DNA of 64,000 nucleotides from Megascapheus bottae (Eukaryota; Chordata; Mammalia; Rodentia; Geomyidae): contig JANJXV010000024.1 in assembly GCA_024803745.1 (NCBI GenBank), positions 14,458,427 through 14,522,426 on the forward strand, read 5' to 3'. The position numbers and the translations under genes are program-made. The notes under the pieces were generated by a model. The model saw only the letters and a list, made by a program, of their open reading frames with translations, was not told where the DNA came from and did no database searches. Positions within the stretch are counted from its first letter, which is position 1. Every line of letters starts with the position of its first letter. Positions 1 to 11,225 of this stretch are shown one piece after another.

Positions 1-769
1 TGTAGCCCTTGACCATTGCCCTGGATGAGCTGCGGGCTCCATGTCTGCCTCTGTGATACTTTCCCCAGTATTCTAGGAACAGGAGGAGTTCCACTCATCC
101 AGACTGACCCAGGGAAAGTCAAGAGCCATGGACAGTAGCGGCACAGGGGAAGGCCCTGCATCAGGCCTGCATGCTCAAGTTGTCAACTTCCAAGGACTAG
201 GTGTTTCTATAGGAGAGGTGAGCTGGCTGCAGATTCTAGACAAATTTGAGCCTGTTGGTCAGCATGATGGCAAAGAGACTCAGGTGAGTCGTGAACAAGG
301 AATCTGGAGAGTCAGAGACTGGACAAGAAGGATCCTGGAGAAGTTTCTCCACCAGGTCCTGTGTCGAAGAGGGAGCAGATGAGATCTGTGAAGCTCCTTC
401 TCGCCATCTCAGTGGATGGAAGAGAAAAGCACACAATGATTTCTTCTCTCTTTGGCTTCCAGACCTAAGGTTTCTTCATCACTGGGCCTTTCAGAGAGGG
501 AAGTTGCTGCCTCTAGGGAGATGAGCTCTTCATCAAGTCAGATAATGAAGCAGTGGCTAGATCATCCTTGGCGAGGAGGGCTTCTTAGTGCCCCATCTGC
601 ACCTCATTGTCCTCCGTTCTCCTGTGAGAAGCTGTGGCACTCACTCCACTGCCTCTCCTCACCAGTGAGACGGGCAATGGGGTGAGATCGGTCCAGGCTG
701 CTTTTCAGACCTGCATCCAGACCTCCTTTGAAAACTTGGTCTGAATCACAGGAGGACTAACTTTATAAA
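1..769. other. single-copy-looking noncoding sequence
   Basis: I see no recognisable gene or repeat here. The short open frames of up to 84 codons overlap on both strands, are low in complexity and match no family I know. Splice-like sites cannot be judged without transcript data. Confidence 0.5.
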
Positions 770-966
770 TTTGTATTGCTATTAGAGTTTGAATTTCAAG
801 GCCTTATACTTGCCAGGCAAGTGCCCTACAGCTTCAATGCCTTGTACTTCCACTGGCTTTTAGACAAGTGCACTTGCTTTTGCATAGGTCAGTGTCAAAC
901 TTTGAGCCTTCTCTCTCTACTTCCTGAGTATCGGGAGATTACTACCATGCCCAATCAGACTTTATA
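770..966 (-). mobile_element. old SINE remnant, B1/ID type, antisense
   Basis: The block keeps the order expected of an antisense ID-then-B1 SINE. A 'ccttatacttgccaggcaag' stretch resembles the ID half, and a distal 'cttcctgagtatcgggagattactaccatgcc' region resembles the reverse complement of the B1 start. It is strongly diverged, much more so than the SINEs at 39 kb or 56 kb, so it would be an older insertion. Confidence 0.4.
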
Positions 967-2674
967 GATTTAAAGTACTTACTTTCCAGATCTCTCTGTG
1001 AAGTAATTTCAACATATAGGAACACATAGGCAGGGACCTTCAGGGTAAATTTTCAAAGGTTCCTCGGGAATGAGTGGCAGGCTTAAGTTGGATGCCATGT
1101 CTTGGGACCCATCACTAGTTTACCTGCTCTCTGATTGTGCCTATCCTTTGCTATGTGATGTTCAATGGTCTGTTCAGAAAAAAATCCTGGCTCTTAGAAA
1201 AACTCTGAAACACTAAAATACAGTTGCTAGTGATAGATGACATACATACAGGGGCTCTGCAGAAGTGATTTGTGCAAATGGATCTGGATGGGATACAAGT
1301 TGAATAAATCTTGAAGTATTAGTGGGCATGTTGACATGGGAAGGCTTGACCATCGGGTCTGCTTGGCATGACACCCAAGCTAAAAATTCAGCAGGTGTAA
1401 TATTCCTGGGGAAATGGAAACATCAAATGCCAATTAAGGCATCTGGATCCAATGCTTTACCCAGGTCCATATACAAGGTGACGTCAATAGTCTCTAACCT
1501 CTTCTCCACGTGCTATTGAAAGTCCCTTCCTCTACTTTCTTACATCACTGTGACTTGGATTAGAGTCAAGGGCAGTGATGACTCCAAGTGTCAAATCATG
1601 TCATGGGTAATCAGTAAATCACAAATTTCCACGTGGAAAAGATTAAAGTTTCCCGTGAAGGCCTAACCTTTGTATCTAGATAAATCATGATGATAACAAA
1701 CTCATCACATCTTTCTGTTCCTCTATGGAGGCTGGGATGACTATATGGCTTCATCAACTAGTAGTGACACAGGAGGAGAGAAATGTTCTGTTTCACTGAG
1801 AAGTTGTTACCCGGAGGTGGGTCCTTGTTATCTGTGTGTTGAAGAAGGAAACTAATGCCAGAAGAGTCCATAAGGCCAGAGATACATCCTGCCTTTTGGG
1901 TAGGCTACATCCACAATGGAGCAAGTGTAAGGCCTCTGTGGCAATGACCTTGCTATATTATGACTTCATACCATTCTAGCTCTCCCCTGCCATTCATTGG
2001 ACTTAAACAACTAGGAAAGGATGCAGAGACTCAGTGCATAAGGTTGAGGTGGCCATTACTAGGCTTTGCTTCTGCCGGCAGGACAAGCCCTCAAAGTCAC
2101 AGCACTGCCCCCTCTCCCCAGCAGCACACCTCTGTCATCTAGAGCCAATCCATCTAGCAGCTGGTGTGAGTGAATGCAACCTACGTCTTTGGGAACAGTA
2201 GGGTCTGAGGTCTCAGCTGGATTTGGTGGGAAATCTCCTAAGGTCATGGTGGAGATAGGGCCGACATACGCATCCAAAAAATCCTGACCTTGACATTTAC
2301 CTTGTGTTCAGAATGTGATTTTTAGACCCACACAGGACCACCCAAAGTTCACCCTCAATCTGGAGCTCTACAAGGTCAATCAAGTAGCTGCCATGGGCCA
2401 CCTTTTCAGCATTAAAGGCAATGTCCCATCTGACGTAAAACTTCTTGTATCATGGTTTTTCTGTTCTGCCACCCCCATCACCCTCCAGCCATACTCTCCT
2501 GGTATGCATCCTGTTCTCTTTGGGTTTAAAGCACTGTGGCAACCCATGTGATCTTGAAGCTCCTGTGAAAGAAGCCTCCTGTCCTCTGCATGCAGGAACT
2601 TGGCATCCTTAAGAGGAACAAGTCTTCCTTTCAGCATTTTCCCCAGGAGAGATTTTCTTCCTCTCCTGCCTCTT
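967..2674. other. single-copy-looking noncoding sequence
   Basis: No repeat family or coding signature is recognisable. Frames of 60-85 codons on both strands around 1.96-2.64 kb overlap each other and carry no familiar motif, so I treat them as chance. Confidence 0.45.
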
Positions 2675-2688
2675 CCCCCCCCCCCCCC
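2675..2688 (+). repeat. (C)14 homopolymer
   Basis: There are fourteen consecutive C residues in a pyrimidine-rich context. Such runs are length-unstable and often miscounted in assemblies. Confidence 0.95.
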
Positions 2689-3490
2689 AACACCTTCCTT
2701 GTTAGGAGTGGGAGAAAGACAGAGGAAGAAACCTTCAAAACTATAACACAGAAGATTAGTGAGCTATAAGAGTCAGGCACAGGACAGGAAGAGCCAGGCT
2801 GTGGCTCTCATGCCCAAATACCTCACAGATAGATCCCTGCTTCCAGAAGCCAGGGGCCTCCAACCCTCCCCGAATCAATGCAGGGCTCCCAAAGAGCACA
2901 TACTCATCATCCCCTCCTCAGTTCCTACCTCCCTGGATGATTTGATATGGTGGACATAGCTTCAGTGACCACACCACGTGGTGCGAGGCTGACTCATTCT
3001 GGCATTTCTGAGCACTGTGAGCTCATCCTGGGCTCAGTCAAATGATGCTGGCTTTGGCCAGTCCTCATTCCTGTAGCTTTCTAAATGGCTTTCTTGAAGC
3101 AACCTCAGTCATTTAGAAATGTCACAGGGATGCGAAGCCCTTTGTTTTTCCTTTGTATCAGAGTGTGCTAATGATGATCTGCCTGCTTACCACCCAAAAA
3201 CACTTTATGAATTCTACAGACAATGATGTTTTTTCCCTCTCCCCCATAAGATATCATCCAAGGCCGGAAGTGAGTCGACTCATTGCCAGCATCAGGCCCA
3301 TTCGAGTCATGCTGGTTGTTTCAGGCATGGAGTTTACAGCAAAAAGGCTCCTGCCCAAGGTAGCACCATCGTATTTATTGCCTTGTCTCTGAAGTCTCCT
3401 TTGGCCTGGACCAGCTTCCTGGGCTTTCCTTAGGAATTCCAAGACTTAACCCTTTGAGGACCACCAGCCCAGTATCTTGATTCATGCAGT
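2689..3490. other. single-copy-looking noncoding sequence
   Basis: No recognisable repeat or gene. The 79-codon forward frame at 3153-3392 and the opposite frame at 3254-3442 are mutual shadows without a known domain. Confidence 0.4.
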
Positions 3491-3494
3491 GGTT

Positions 3495-4150
3495 CTGTTT
3501 GATGTTTCTTCACGTTGTTTAATTTTGGAGTATACATCTTGAGTAAGAGTTTCACAGAAACCTCTCATCACATCTTACCAAGCAGCTCACGATTCTGGTT
3601 TGTTCCAGAACTGCAGATGTTAACGTTGATCACTTGTTCAGGCGAGGGTCTGCTGGATGGCTCATGGGCAAAGTCACTGTGTGTGTGGAGATACTTGGTG
3701 ATGTCTTCACTTATCCACTTATCTCAGAACAAACTTAGGGTTTCATATTTTAGACATTGTAACTGATGACTATGATTGGTTGTTTTGCTGTCCCAAATCA
3801 TCTCAGGGGATTCCGTCCAGGCTGGTTTCTGTGTCCTTCATGGGGCCCCATTGTTCTCTGAGCATGTCCTTACACAATGTGGCACAATGTGATATTTCAC
3901 CTTATCTGGTATTTTCCTGTCTTGTCTTTGAACTAAACTCATTCTTCAAGAAGTCCTGGCTCCATTCAGTGGGAAATGATATTCACAAAATCTGGGGACA
4001 AGGTGTATTCATTGCAATAGAAAACCTTTTAGTATGCCCACATATAGGTATGAATTCACATATAATCACATGCTCTGAATGTGTCTGTCTGTCTACCTGT
4101 CTTTATCATCAATAGTTCATATGACTATCATTGATCTCATTATCTAAGCA
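3495..4150. repeat. possible ancient mammalian interspersed repeat
   Basis: The stretch contains phrases that recur in old mammalian dispersed repeats: an 'aactaaactcattcttcaag' segment, a 'gtattcattgcaatag' segment, and then a region of short tatg/ctgt repeats. I recognise the general pattern but cannot name the family. A repeat search against an ancestral mammalian library would settle it. Confidence 0.35.
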
Positions 4151-4162
4151 CCCACTTAATTT

Positions 4163-4417
4163 TTCTTCCTTTTGATATTTGTGGTTTCTGTCTTTGACAG
4201 AAGGACATTTACCTTCTGTTATTTTTAATATGTTCTGGATCAAACTCAAGGCCTTATACTTTCTAGACAAACACTTTACCAGTTTGTCCTTTTCCTTTTA
4301 GCTTATTTTTCAGATAGAGTCTTGCACTTTTGCCTTAGTAAGCCTCAGGCTTGAAATCTTCCTATCTCTGCCTCCCTAGTAACTGGGATTATAGGCACGC
4401 GCCACCCCTCCCCCCAG
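4163..4417 (-). mobile_element. B1/ID-type SINE, antisense
   Basis: In antisense orientation it runs from an ID-like segment (about 4228-4290) to the reverse complement of the B1 5' end (about 4365-4410, with 'gggattataggcacgcgcca'). The 11-bp motif 'ccacttaattt' occurs at 4152-4162 and again at 4418-4428, consistent with a target-site duplication. The tail side (4163-4225) is not a clean T run, so that boundary is uncertain. Confidence 0.6.
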
Positions 4418-4428
4418 CCACTTAATTT

Positions 4429-5099
4429 GCTTTCTTAATTGAGGAATATCCTAGTGTATAACCAATCTTCTATTACCACCACCAACCCTTCCTGGCATGG
4501 ATGCTCTCCTTCTCTGACTAGGCCTCCTTTGTGGTACTTACCTGTCCCATCAAGTGTGTGTGGAAAACTCTCCCCCACACACACCCAATGCCCAGCACCC
4601 CATATATGGACTGCCTCCTCGTTAAGATGATTATCAGTGCCAGGCCAGGTTACTTCCATGGGTTCCTACCATGCAGAAATCTCTCTCCTTGTCTCAGGCT
4701 TGATACACCAAACTAAGCTTCAGGAGAAGATTCTATTCTCCCACTTGGACTCCAACATCCAGACCCAGCCACTGAAGCTGCTCTGCACTGATGCTTTATC
4801 TTTTCAGTTTCCTCCTATAGGTTTGGTCTTAAATAGTTAAGACAGGGAAGAGATAGAAAAAAAAGCAGAAGAATAGAGTTAGAAGGAGAGGAAAGGAAAA
4901 AGGAAGAAGAGGGACAGAAAGAAGAGGAGAGGGAGAAAAAAGATTGTTTCTTGGATTCTTCCCAGCAGGAGGTGGGTCCCTCTTCTGCTGAAATGAAGAG
5001 GTGGGATGCTGCCTGCGAAATGCTGGGATTAGCAAAGTCCCTGTTAACCAGGCGACCTGTATGTTGGCACATTAAGGTAAAGTGTGGTGGGGACCCAGA
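4429..5099. other. noncoding, with a purine-rich patch
   Basis: Unique-looking sequence. Positions 4847-4944 form a GA-rich patch with few pyrimidines on the plus strand. The pyrimidine-rich antisense frames at 4815-5072 come from that composition, not from a protein. Confidence 0.45.
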
Positions 5100-5345
5100 T
5101 CACCTTTGGGTAATATGTAAATTAGCCCATTCTGAACACATTAACGAAGTGCTAATTGGGCTTTCTGAATGCAATTGGGTGCCAGTTGCAGGAATAACTC
5201 TGGCACCTGCTTGGACTTTAGACTTGCAGATTAACTCACATGGAAAGCCTTGCAAAACAGGGAATAATTTGTTCTCTAATAAGCCATTTGGAAGCCAACT
5301 CATTTCTACATTTGGTGTCAGCAAAGTGCAGCTCAGTGATTGGAA
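5100..5345. promoter_or_regulatory. candidate conserved noncoding element
   Basis: This block has no repeat signature. It is rich in TAAT-type homeodomain-like cores and other developmental-enhancer-like words, such as 'ctaattgggc', 'taaattagcc' and 'attaactcac'. It lies in a continuous 151-codon forward frame (4951-5406) whose translation matches no protein I know. The enhancer idea is inference from texture only; an alignment across mammals is needed. Confidence 0.25.
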
Positions 5346-5819
5346 CAGGAAGCATGGATCTCGTATGCAGAGTTCCCTGCTGTGTGTGCCAAAGTTTGCT
5401 GAGTGACTCACCTCACTTCACATTTACCTGCCTCAGTTTACCTCCCCACTATCTGGTAATGATTTTGTTGAGTTTGGATGTGCTAGCTCTGAAGAGACCC
5501 ATTCTCTGTGCTTGGGTTTTCTTGTGGACAGCTCTGATGAATACAAAGGACTAGACAGGGGAGTCTGCACTGGTTCTCAGGGCTGTGGTTTTCAAAGTGG
5601 GGGCCCCTGGACAGTAGCATTGCTGTCTGCTGGCACACTGCTGGGAGTGAGGACACACAGGTCACCCAAGAGCTACTTGATCAGAAATGGGAGGTCATAT
5701 CAGAAATGGATGGGTAAAGTTGGAGAATGATTAACTGCTTTAGGAAATGTGGTTCTGTGTTGTCTCACAGCATTTCACTGTCTTGAGTAACTGTTAAACA
5801 AGCAAGCATATGAACAGCA
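5346..5819. other. single-copy-looking noncoding sequence
   Basis: No recognisable repeat or gene. The overlapping 60- to 104-codon frames on both strands are not supported by any motif. Confidence 0.45.
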
Positions 5820-5965
5820 AGGCAAGGAGAAGCGGGTGTGGAAGGGAATAAAAGAAAAATCACAGATGATACTTTCAAGGTAGGGAAGTGGGAAGGCCTT
5901 GGTGAGGAAGTGACATTAAAGCTCAGCTGTCCTAGGAGAACTCTGGCTGGGGGTAGAGGCTCATT
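5820..5965 (+). repeat. possible fragment of the ancient repeat also seen at 41-42 and 49-50 kb
   Basis: The segment 'aggccttggtgaggaagtga' and its following 'cattaaagctcagctg' resemble the corresponding piece of the copies at about 41.37 kb ('aaagaggtgacatttcctca') and 50.23 kb. Similarity is partial and the family name is uncertain. Confidence 0.35.
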
Positions 5966-6637
5966 GGAGGAAGGCGGGTGAGCCTTTCCTGGGCTGCCAA
6001 GGAGGCCAGAAGAAGAGGCAAGACATGAAGCCCGATGTGTAGAGACACAGGTCCCTGAGTCTTTATCCTTGCTTCCCGGTCTGTGCTCATAGCTGGCTCT
6101 GGAGGAGGGCTGCTGACTTCCTGGCATGGGAGGTCTGTTTGTCAGATAGTATCATCATCATTTTCCAGGGCCCAGATATGTGCAATATTAAAAAAGAAAT
6201 CATATGATATGCTGACAGCACTTAATGGGCAATTCAACGGGCCTTATTATTCCTATCTATCAAGTCTGGCTTGTGATGGGCAGTGAGCAGACTGGCACAG
6301 AGGGAGCATCCACTTGCTTTCAACTTGAGTTTGTCCTTCCTTCTTGAAGCGGCAGCTGGCGGCCACACATCCTCCTTGGATGATTTTCATGAGTTGTCAT
6401 TAGAGGTTATTGGGCAAAAGAGGGGGCTAAGGACATAGTGGAGGGGTTCTCTGGAAATAGAGGACTAGCCCATGACTGAATAGCAAGTGGCCGAGTAATG
6501 CTGATTAGCCCAAGTCTCTGATAGAAAGGACAGCTAGGACAATGTCTACTTCTACTCCTGTCAGAGTTAAGTTAGAGACTTTATTTTAGCATTTGAGATG
6601 AAGGCATATCCTTTGTACTTAGTAATATTACTCACAA

Positions 6638-6639
<2 letters not shown>
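5966..6639. other. single-copy-looking noncoding sequence
   Basis: No gene or clear repeat. The AT-rich portion near 6175-6275 ('cacttaatgggcaattcaac') is texturally similar to conserved noncoding sequence, but this cannot be established from one genome. Confidence 0.4.

Positions 6640-6689
<50 letters not shown>
6640..6689 (+). repeat. (TG)n microsatellite
   Basis: An uninterrupted GT dinucleotide run of about 50 bases. Alternating purine-pyrimidine DNA of this kind can adopt Z-form and is usually polymorphic. Confidence 0.97.
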
Positions 6690-6692
<3 letters not shown>

Positions 6693-7594
6693 TCTCTCAC
6701 CTACTGGGGTAGGCATTCTTTATCAGGAAGAAAAAGTCAGGTATCTTATATGAGCATACCTCAAATTAGTTAAATGGAAAAAATACAATTGTCTTGTTGA
6801 AGGGGTATTATAAGACAGAGTAATCTTAACTCAGAAATGAAGGAATTTGAGTGTTAATTCTCCTGGTGATGCACTGGCAGGCTTAGGACCGCTTATGACT
6901 CTCATTTTTTTATGCCCTTGGCATCAATTTAGCACACACGTTCTGAGTGCACAGCACTGTGTAGGGTTCCAGGAGGGGATGGATGGGGCTGGGCCTGGAA
7001 GAGCTTTTTTCCCTGAAAAGGCAGCAAGTACCAAAGGGCAGGACCCGGCAGCATTCCTCTATCTCTTCTAGATGAGGACCAGAGCAAGGCGGGCACCGCC
7101 AATCTCCACCAGGGACTTCTGAAGATGACGGCTTCCCCTTTCTACCCTCAGGGCCAAGAACTCTCCCTCGAGCAAATGTTTGATGGAAAATATCAGTTTA
7201 GCCAAAAAGTCAATATCAATTTCTCTGCCTCAAATCACAAAGATTTTCAAGCCCTCAAATTCCATCTGAGCATCCAGAGGCTCAACCCGCAGCACCTGCT
7301 TCTTCCTGTGCACGTTCACGTCTGTCACACACTGAGGCTCCCCTGGCTGCACACAGACCCGCACCCACCCCTGAGAGAAGAACAGAAATTGTTTGCTCCC
7401 TTGGCTGTGGCTCCCAGCTGCTTGACTTCCATCTCTTCGTCTACCTGCGCCTGGTCTCCTGGGTCTCTGCATCTTTCTGTGGCTGTCCTGTCTTGTAAGG
7501 ACATTAGCCAACTCCAGTATGGGCTCATCTTTACCCATTACATTTTCAGGGACTCATTTCTAAGTATGATGACTTTTTGAAGTGTGGGGTGAGG
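6690..7594. other. single-copy-looking noncoding sequence with chance frames
   Basis: Two opposed frames lie here: 151 codons forward (7125-7580) and 102 codons reverse (7230-7538). Neither shows a known domain, a signal peptide or a plausible exon context. I consider them chance frames in GC-richer sequence. Confidence 0.45.
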
Positions 7595-7699
7595 ATATAT
7601 ATATATATAATATTATATATATATTATTATATATATATTATTATATATATTATATATATATTATATATATAATATATATAATATTATATATAATATAAT
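7595..7699. repeat. AT-rich palindromic low-complexity tract
   Basis: About 105 bases made almost only of A and T, alternating 'atatatat' runs with 'attatta' and 'taatatt' units. The composition is strongly self-complementary, so hairpin or cruciform formation is expected. Confidence 0.95.
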
Positions 7700-7907
7700 G
7701 AATAAATAAATATTTGCATAGACACAAAAATTCCCAAAGGAGAACTCTGAAAATATATCAGTTATCTTCTAGACACAGGCTAGAGCTGGGAGTGTCTAAT
7801 GCTGGCATAGTATTCTGTGAGTGTGTAGAATATGTTTTGGTTCAAAGTCAATGGGTCATCAGTATCCTCAGAATTTTCTAGACATTCACATTGGACTGTT
7901 CCTCTCA

Positions 7908-8055
7908 CTTTTCTTCCTCCTTCTCCTCCTTCTCCTCCTCTTCTTCTTCCTCCTCTTCCTCCTCTTTTTCCTTCTCCTCTTCTCCTTCTCCTCCTTCTCC
8001 TCTCCTCCCCCTCCTCCTTCTCCTCACCCCCCTTCCTTTTCTCCTTCTTTCTCTT
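7908..8055 (+). repeat. polypyrimidine tract, (CTT/CCT)n
   Basis: About 148 bases of C and T with a single A at 8036. The long leucine/serine/proline-rich forward frames and the arginine/glutamate-rich reverse frame here are by-products of the tract. Confidence 0.95.
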
Positions 8056-8325
8056 ACCATGATGCAGTTGTACAAATGGGTTACAATTCCATGTCAGGTT
8101 ATGAGCACAATGCTTTTGGTCACCATTATCCCTTTCTTTGTTCTCTCCCATTCTACCCCCTATGCACAATTTTATTTTTTGGTTTTGTTTTTAAAGATTT
8201 TTAATATTAGCTTTGAGTAGTTATACAAAGCAGCTGCCATTAAAGCAGTGTAAGAACGCAATGCACCTTGATCAACATCATCCCTTTCACCATTCTCACC
8301 CACCCTCCTTCCCTTTTATGCAGAA
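8056..8325 (-). mobile_element. LINE-1 3' UTR fragments, antisense
   Basis: Two adjacent blocks (about 8056-8165 and 8205-8320) share wording with 41.83-42.09 kb and 59.70-59.81 kb: 'agttgtacaaa', then 'ttgatcaacatcatcccttt', then 'cattctcaccca'. At 59.7 kb this wording is followed by recognisable ORF2, so I read it as the 3' UTR of an older LINE-1 subfamily. Target-site duplications are not evident here. Confidence 0.5.
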
Positions 8326-10184
8326 AGCCAATCATTTAGATATATCTTGAGGGTGGCCTTTAACATGTGTGAGAAATTTTGGTTTACAGGATAGGATGCC
8401 AAAGGTAGCAAATGCTTGCCTGAGCTGTGGGTAACTTGCATCACAGTGAAACACATACTATACCCATTATTCAGTCATGGGCTAGTCTTCTATTTCCAGA
8501 AGAGGTTAAACAAGGAGCAGATTCAGTCCACTGGTTCCCTTTTGTGCCTGCTGTGGCCTGAGTGGGCAGTGTATTATGAGTGATTGTGGTGGTGTGTTGT
8601 ATGTTAATGCATTGGCATTATGTATTCTTATCTCTCACCACTGGGATTAGGTGTGAGCAGTATGAGAAGTCATACAGAGAATCACATGACTGGTTTGAAA
8701 ACTCGCTAAAACAAGGCAAACAGCAAAACCTACTTGGAAGCTGGTGGGAGTTCTGCATGTCCGTGAAGGCCAGACTTCATGGTGATGGATGGTGGGACTG
8801 ATTATGTCTGCTGGCTGCTTCCCTTGACCTGTCTGTGACACAGCAGACCTCTTCTCTGCCTGTACCCCTCTCTGGAAAACTCTGTCTTTTCCCAGAAGAT
8901 GTCCTGTAGTCAAGGTCACTTCCCAGAATGGAACTTGCTGCTGCCTCACAAACTTCTTCCAGGCCTAGTTGCTAAGCAATGTGGGAGCTCACCACAGACT
9001 CCCTCCCCCTACTCAGCGCTGGGCGCCCTGCTCACCATCCCATCTGCAATTTAAATTCCCTGACAGGCAGAGGCAGCCAAGCTGTTCACTTGAGATTGCA
9101 CAAAGTTAGATTGAAATACAAGGAATATCCAATGCCTCGAGCCCTTCATAAATTTCACTTTGATAGTAACTGGGAAAGAGATGGAAAGAAGGGGTGCAGG
9201 AGAAGGAGTCAGGGAGGGGTGGGGCACCATGTAATTTAGACCTATGCAATTGATTTACATTTGATCACTCTGTTCATTTTCTCTCTAGATCCCCCACCAA
9301 GTGTCTGCTCTCTCCCCTTTCTCTTGTCTTTCTGGCTCTTCCCAAGCATCCTCCTTTCTCTGCTCTTTAGTGAGCACTCTTCTGTTGTTTGCTAGGGTCA
9401 TCTAGATAAGAAGCAAGATGTAGTCACTCATGGAGTAACTGGACCACATAGATTTCCCCCGCAGCCACATCCCCTGCCCTCTTCAGGGTCATCCTACACC
9501 ATTTCAAAGACCTAGCATTAAGGAGTCTTTTGCCCAGGCCAGAGCTACAGATGATGCTGGTAACTGCTGGCCAGTTCACTGGGCCCTGATTGAAATGTAT
9601 GGGTACCCTGGACCTCAGCAGGATCCCTAGAAGAAGCTGTGCCCTTCTTCTTTTCAGAGCTGACAGTGGCTCCATTCCAGGAGCTCAGCAGCAGCCCCAG
9701 CCCGCTGTTCTGTTCTCCAGCCTGGAGCTCAGTGGTGTCAGGATCGGACGCTGAAAAGGAGCTGGCAGACTTGCCTGTCTGGAGACTTGATCCCATGATT
9801 AGTATCTTCCTTCAATTTTTTCACTCCTCTGCCATTTTCACTCTTGACTCCTGTCCTTTTTAGTTTCAGTCTTTTTTTTAAATTTACTTCTTTTTCTCCT
9901 TATACATCAAAACATCCTCCTCTAGGCAGCTGGCATTCCTGGGCCTGTCAACAGGAAGGGCTGACTCTGCAGTTTGAGAACCTTGAAGCATCAGGCAATC
10001 ACTGGTCCAGCTTCATGGAGGTCCAAGCCAGCCCCACCAGCTGACCACCTGGGGACGCCGCCCCCTAGTGGCAGGTGGAAATGAACTTAGAGAACCACTG
10101 CCATCTAGGATATTTTAGTCTTAAAGACCTCATGTTCTCTAAGATTAACACCCCTGTTAATAAGGACCTCGAGTATCGATTGTG
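8326..10184. other. single-copy-looking noncoding sequence
   Basis: No gene is recognisable. Around 9040-9235 an AT-balanced block ('caatttaaattccctgacag', 'tcataaatttcactttgata') could be a conserved noncoding element. The paired 83-codon frames at 9424-9796 are on opposite strands of neighbouring codons and match nothing known. Confidence 0.4.
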
Positions 10185-10850
10185 CTAAGATAATAACAAT
10201 AACAAAACATGTTGGCAACAATGTAGAGAAACTGAAGTCTTACATATTTCTGGTGGGAATGTAAATGGTGGAACCTCTGTGGAAAATATTTGGCAGCTTG
10301 TAGAAATAACACAAGCCCTAGTAAGTCTCTTCCTAGGAATAGAGTAAAAAAATTGAGGCTGGGTGCTGATAGCTCGTGCCTCTGGTCCTAACTCCTCAGG
10401 AGGCTGAGCTCTGAGAACAGCCATTCAAAGAAGCCCAGGCAGAAAAATCCCAGAAACTCTTATCTCTAATTAATTAGTAAAAAGCTAGAAGTGGAGGTAT
10501 GGTTCAAGTGGTAGAGTGCCAGCTTTGAGCAAGAAAACCAAGCAAGAGCATGACGTCTTGAGTTCAAGCCCTAGTATCAGCATTTAAAAACAATCGAAAG
10601 CTGTGACTTGAGCAGATATTTGTATACCCATACTCATGTCAGCGTGATTTATTACCACCAAATGGTCAGAATAACCCAAAGGTCCTTTGATGTATGACTG
10701 GATTTATAAAGTACGTTATGCAAACGGAATGTTAAACAGCAATTTAAAGGAATGGAGACTTGACTGATGGTACAGCAAGGATGAACCTTATACATTCTAT
10801 ACTTAGTAGATGTTGGGGTGCGGGGGGTGTTGTGGAAAGAAGGTAATAAG
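10185..10850 (+). mobile_element. old LINE-1 ORF2 3' part, sense, split by a SINE
   Basis: Positions 10205-10348 carry the widely shared LINE-1 phrases 'ttggcaacaatgtagagaaa' and 'tggtgggaatgtaaatggtg'. The homology resumes at about 10590-10850 ('tatacccatactcatgtc', 'ggaatgttaaacagcaattt'). Together these match the C-terminal region of ORF2 of an ancient LINE-1. No open frame survives. A B1/ID SINE separates the two halves. Confidence 0.65.
10350..10590 (+). mobile_element. B1-ID composite SINE, sense
   Basis: It begins with a 7SL-derived B1 5' unit (about 10355-10405, 'aggctgggtgctgatagctc', then 'caggaggctgagctctgaga'). It continues through 'ttatctctaattaatta' to an ID-like unit with 'gttcaagtggtagagtgcc' and a B-box-like 'gagttcaagccc'. 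The tail is short and A-rich. The moderate divergence suggests an intermediate age. Confidence 0.75.
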
Positions 10851-10963
10851 TTAGATATGAGTAAGTAGGCCCCCTGAGAGTACCAACTCCTGCTCTTAGA
10901 AGTCAACAAAACAGAGGCCCAGAAAATTCCCCAGGGATTGGAAAGAAAACAATAAGGAAGGTG

Positions 10964-11225
10964 AACTGGGTGCCAATGGCTCATACTTTTACTGTAATCC
11001 TATCTACTCGGGGGGTAAGGTCGGAGGATCAAAGTTCAAAGCCAGCCAGGGCAGGAAAATCCATGAGACTTTCAAACATCAGTTAACCACCAGGAGATGG
11101 GAAGTAACACTGTGGCTCAAAGTGGTAGAGTACTACCCTTAGGTGAAAATGCTCAGGGACATTGCTCAGGCCCTGAGTTCAAACCCCATGACAGAAAAAA
11201 ACAAAGCAAAATAAAACAAAAAAAC
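10964..11225 (+). mobile_element. B1-ID composite SINE, sense
   Basis: The same composite architecture as the copy at 10350: a B1 unit up to about 11060 ('caaagccagccagggcagga'), the linker 'atcagttaaccaccagg', then the ID-like unit ('gtggctcaaagtggtagagt') ending at 'gagttcaaaccccatg'. An A-rich tail runs to 11225. Confidence 0.75.

Noticed and set aside
7780..8220. Hydrophobic and Arg/Glu-rich frames
   Set aside because: They are artefacts of the CT-rich tract at 7908-8055.
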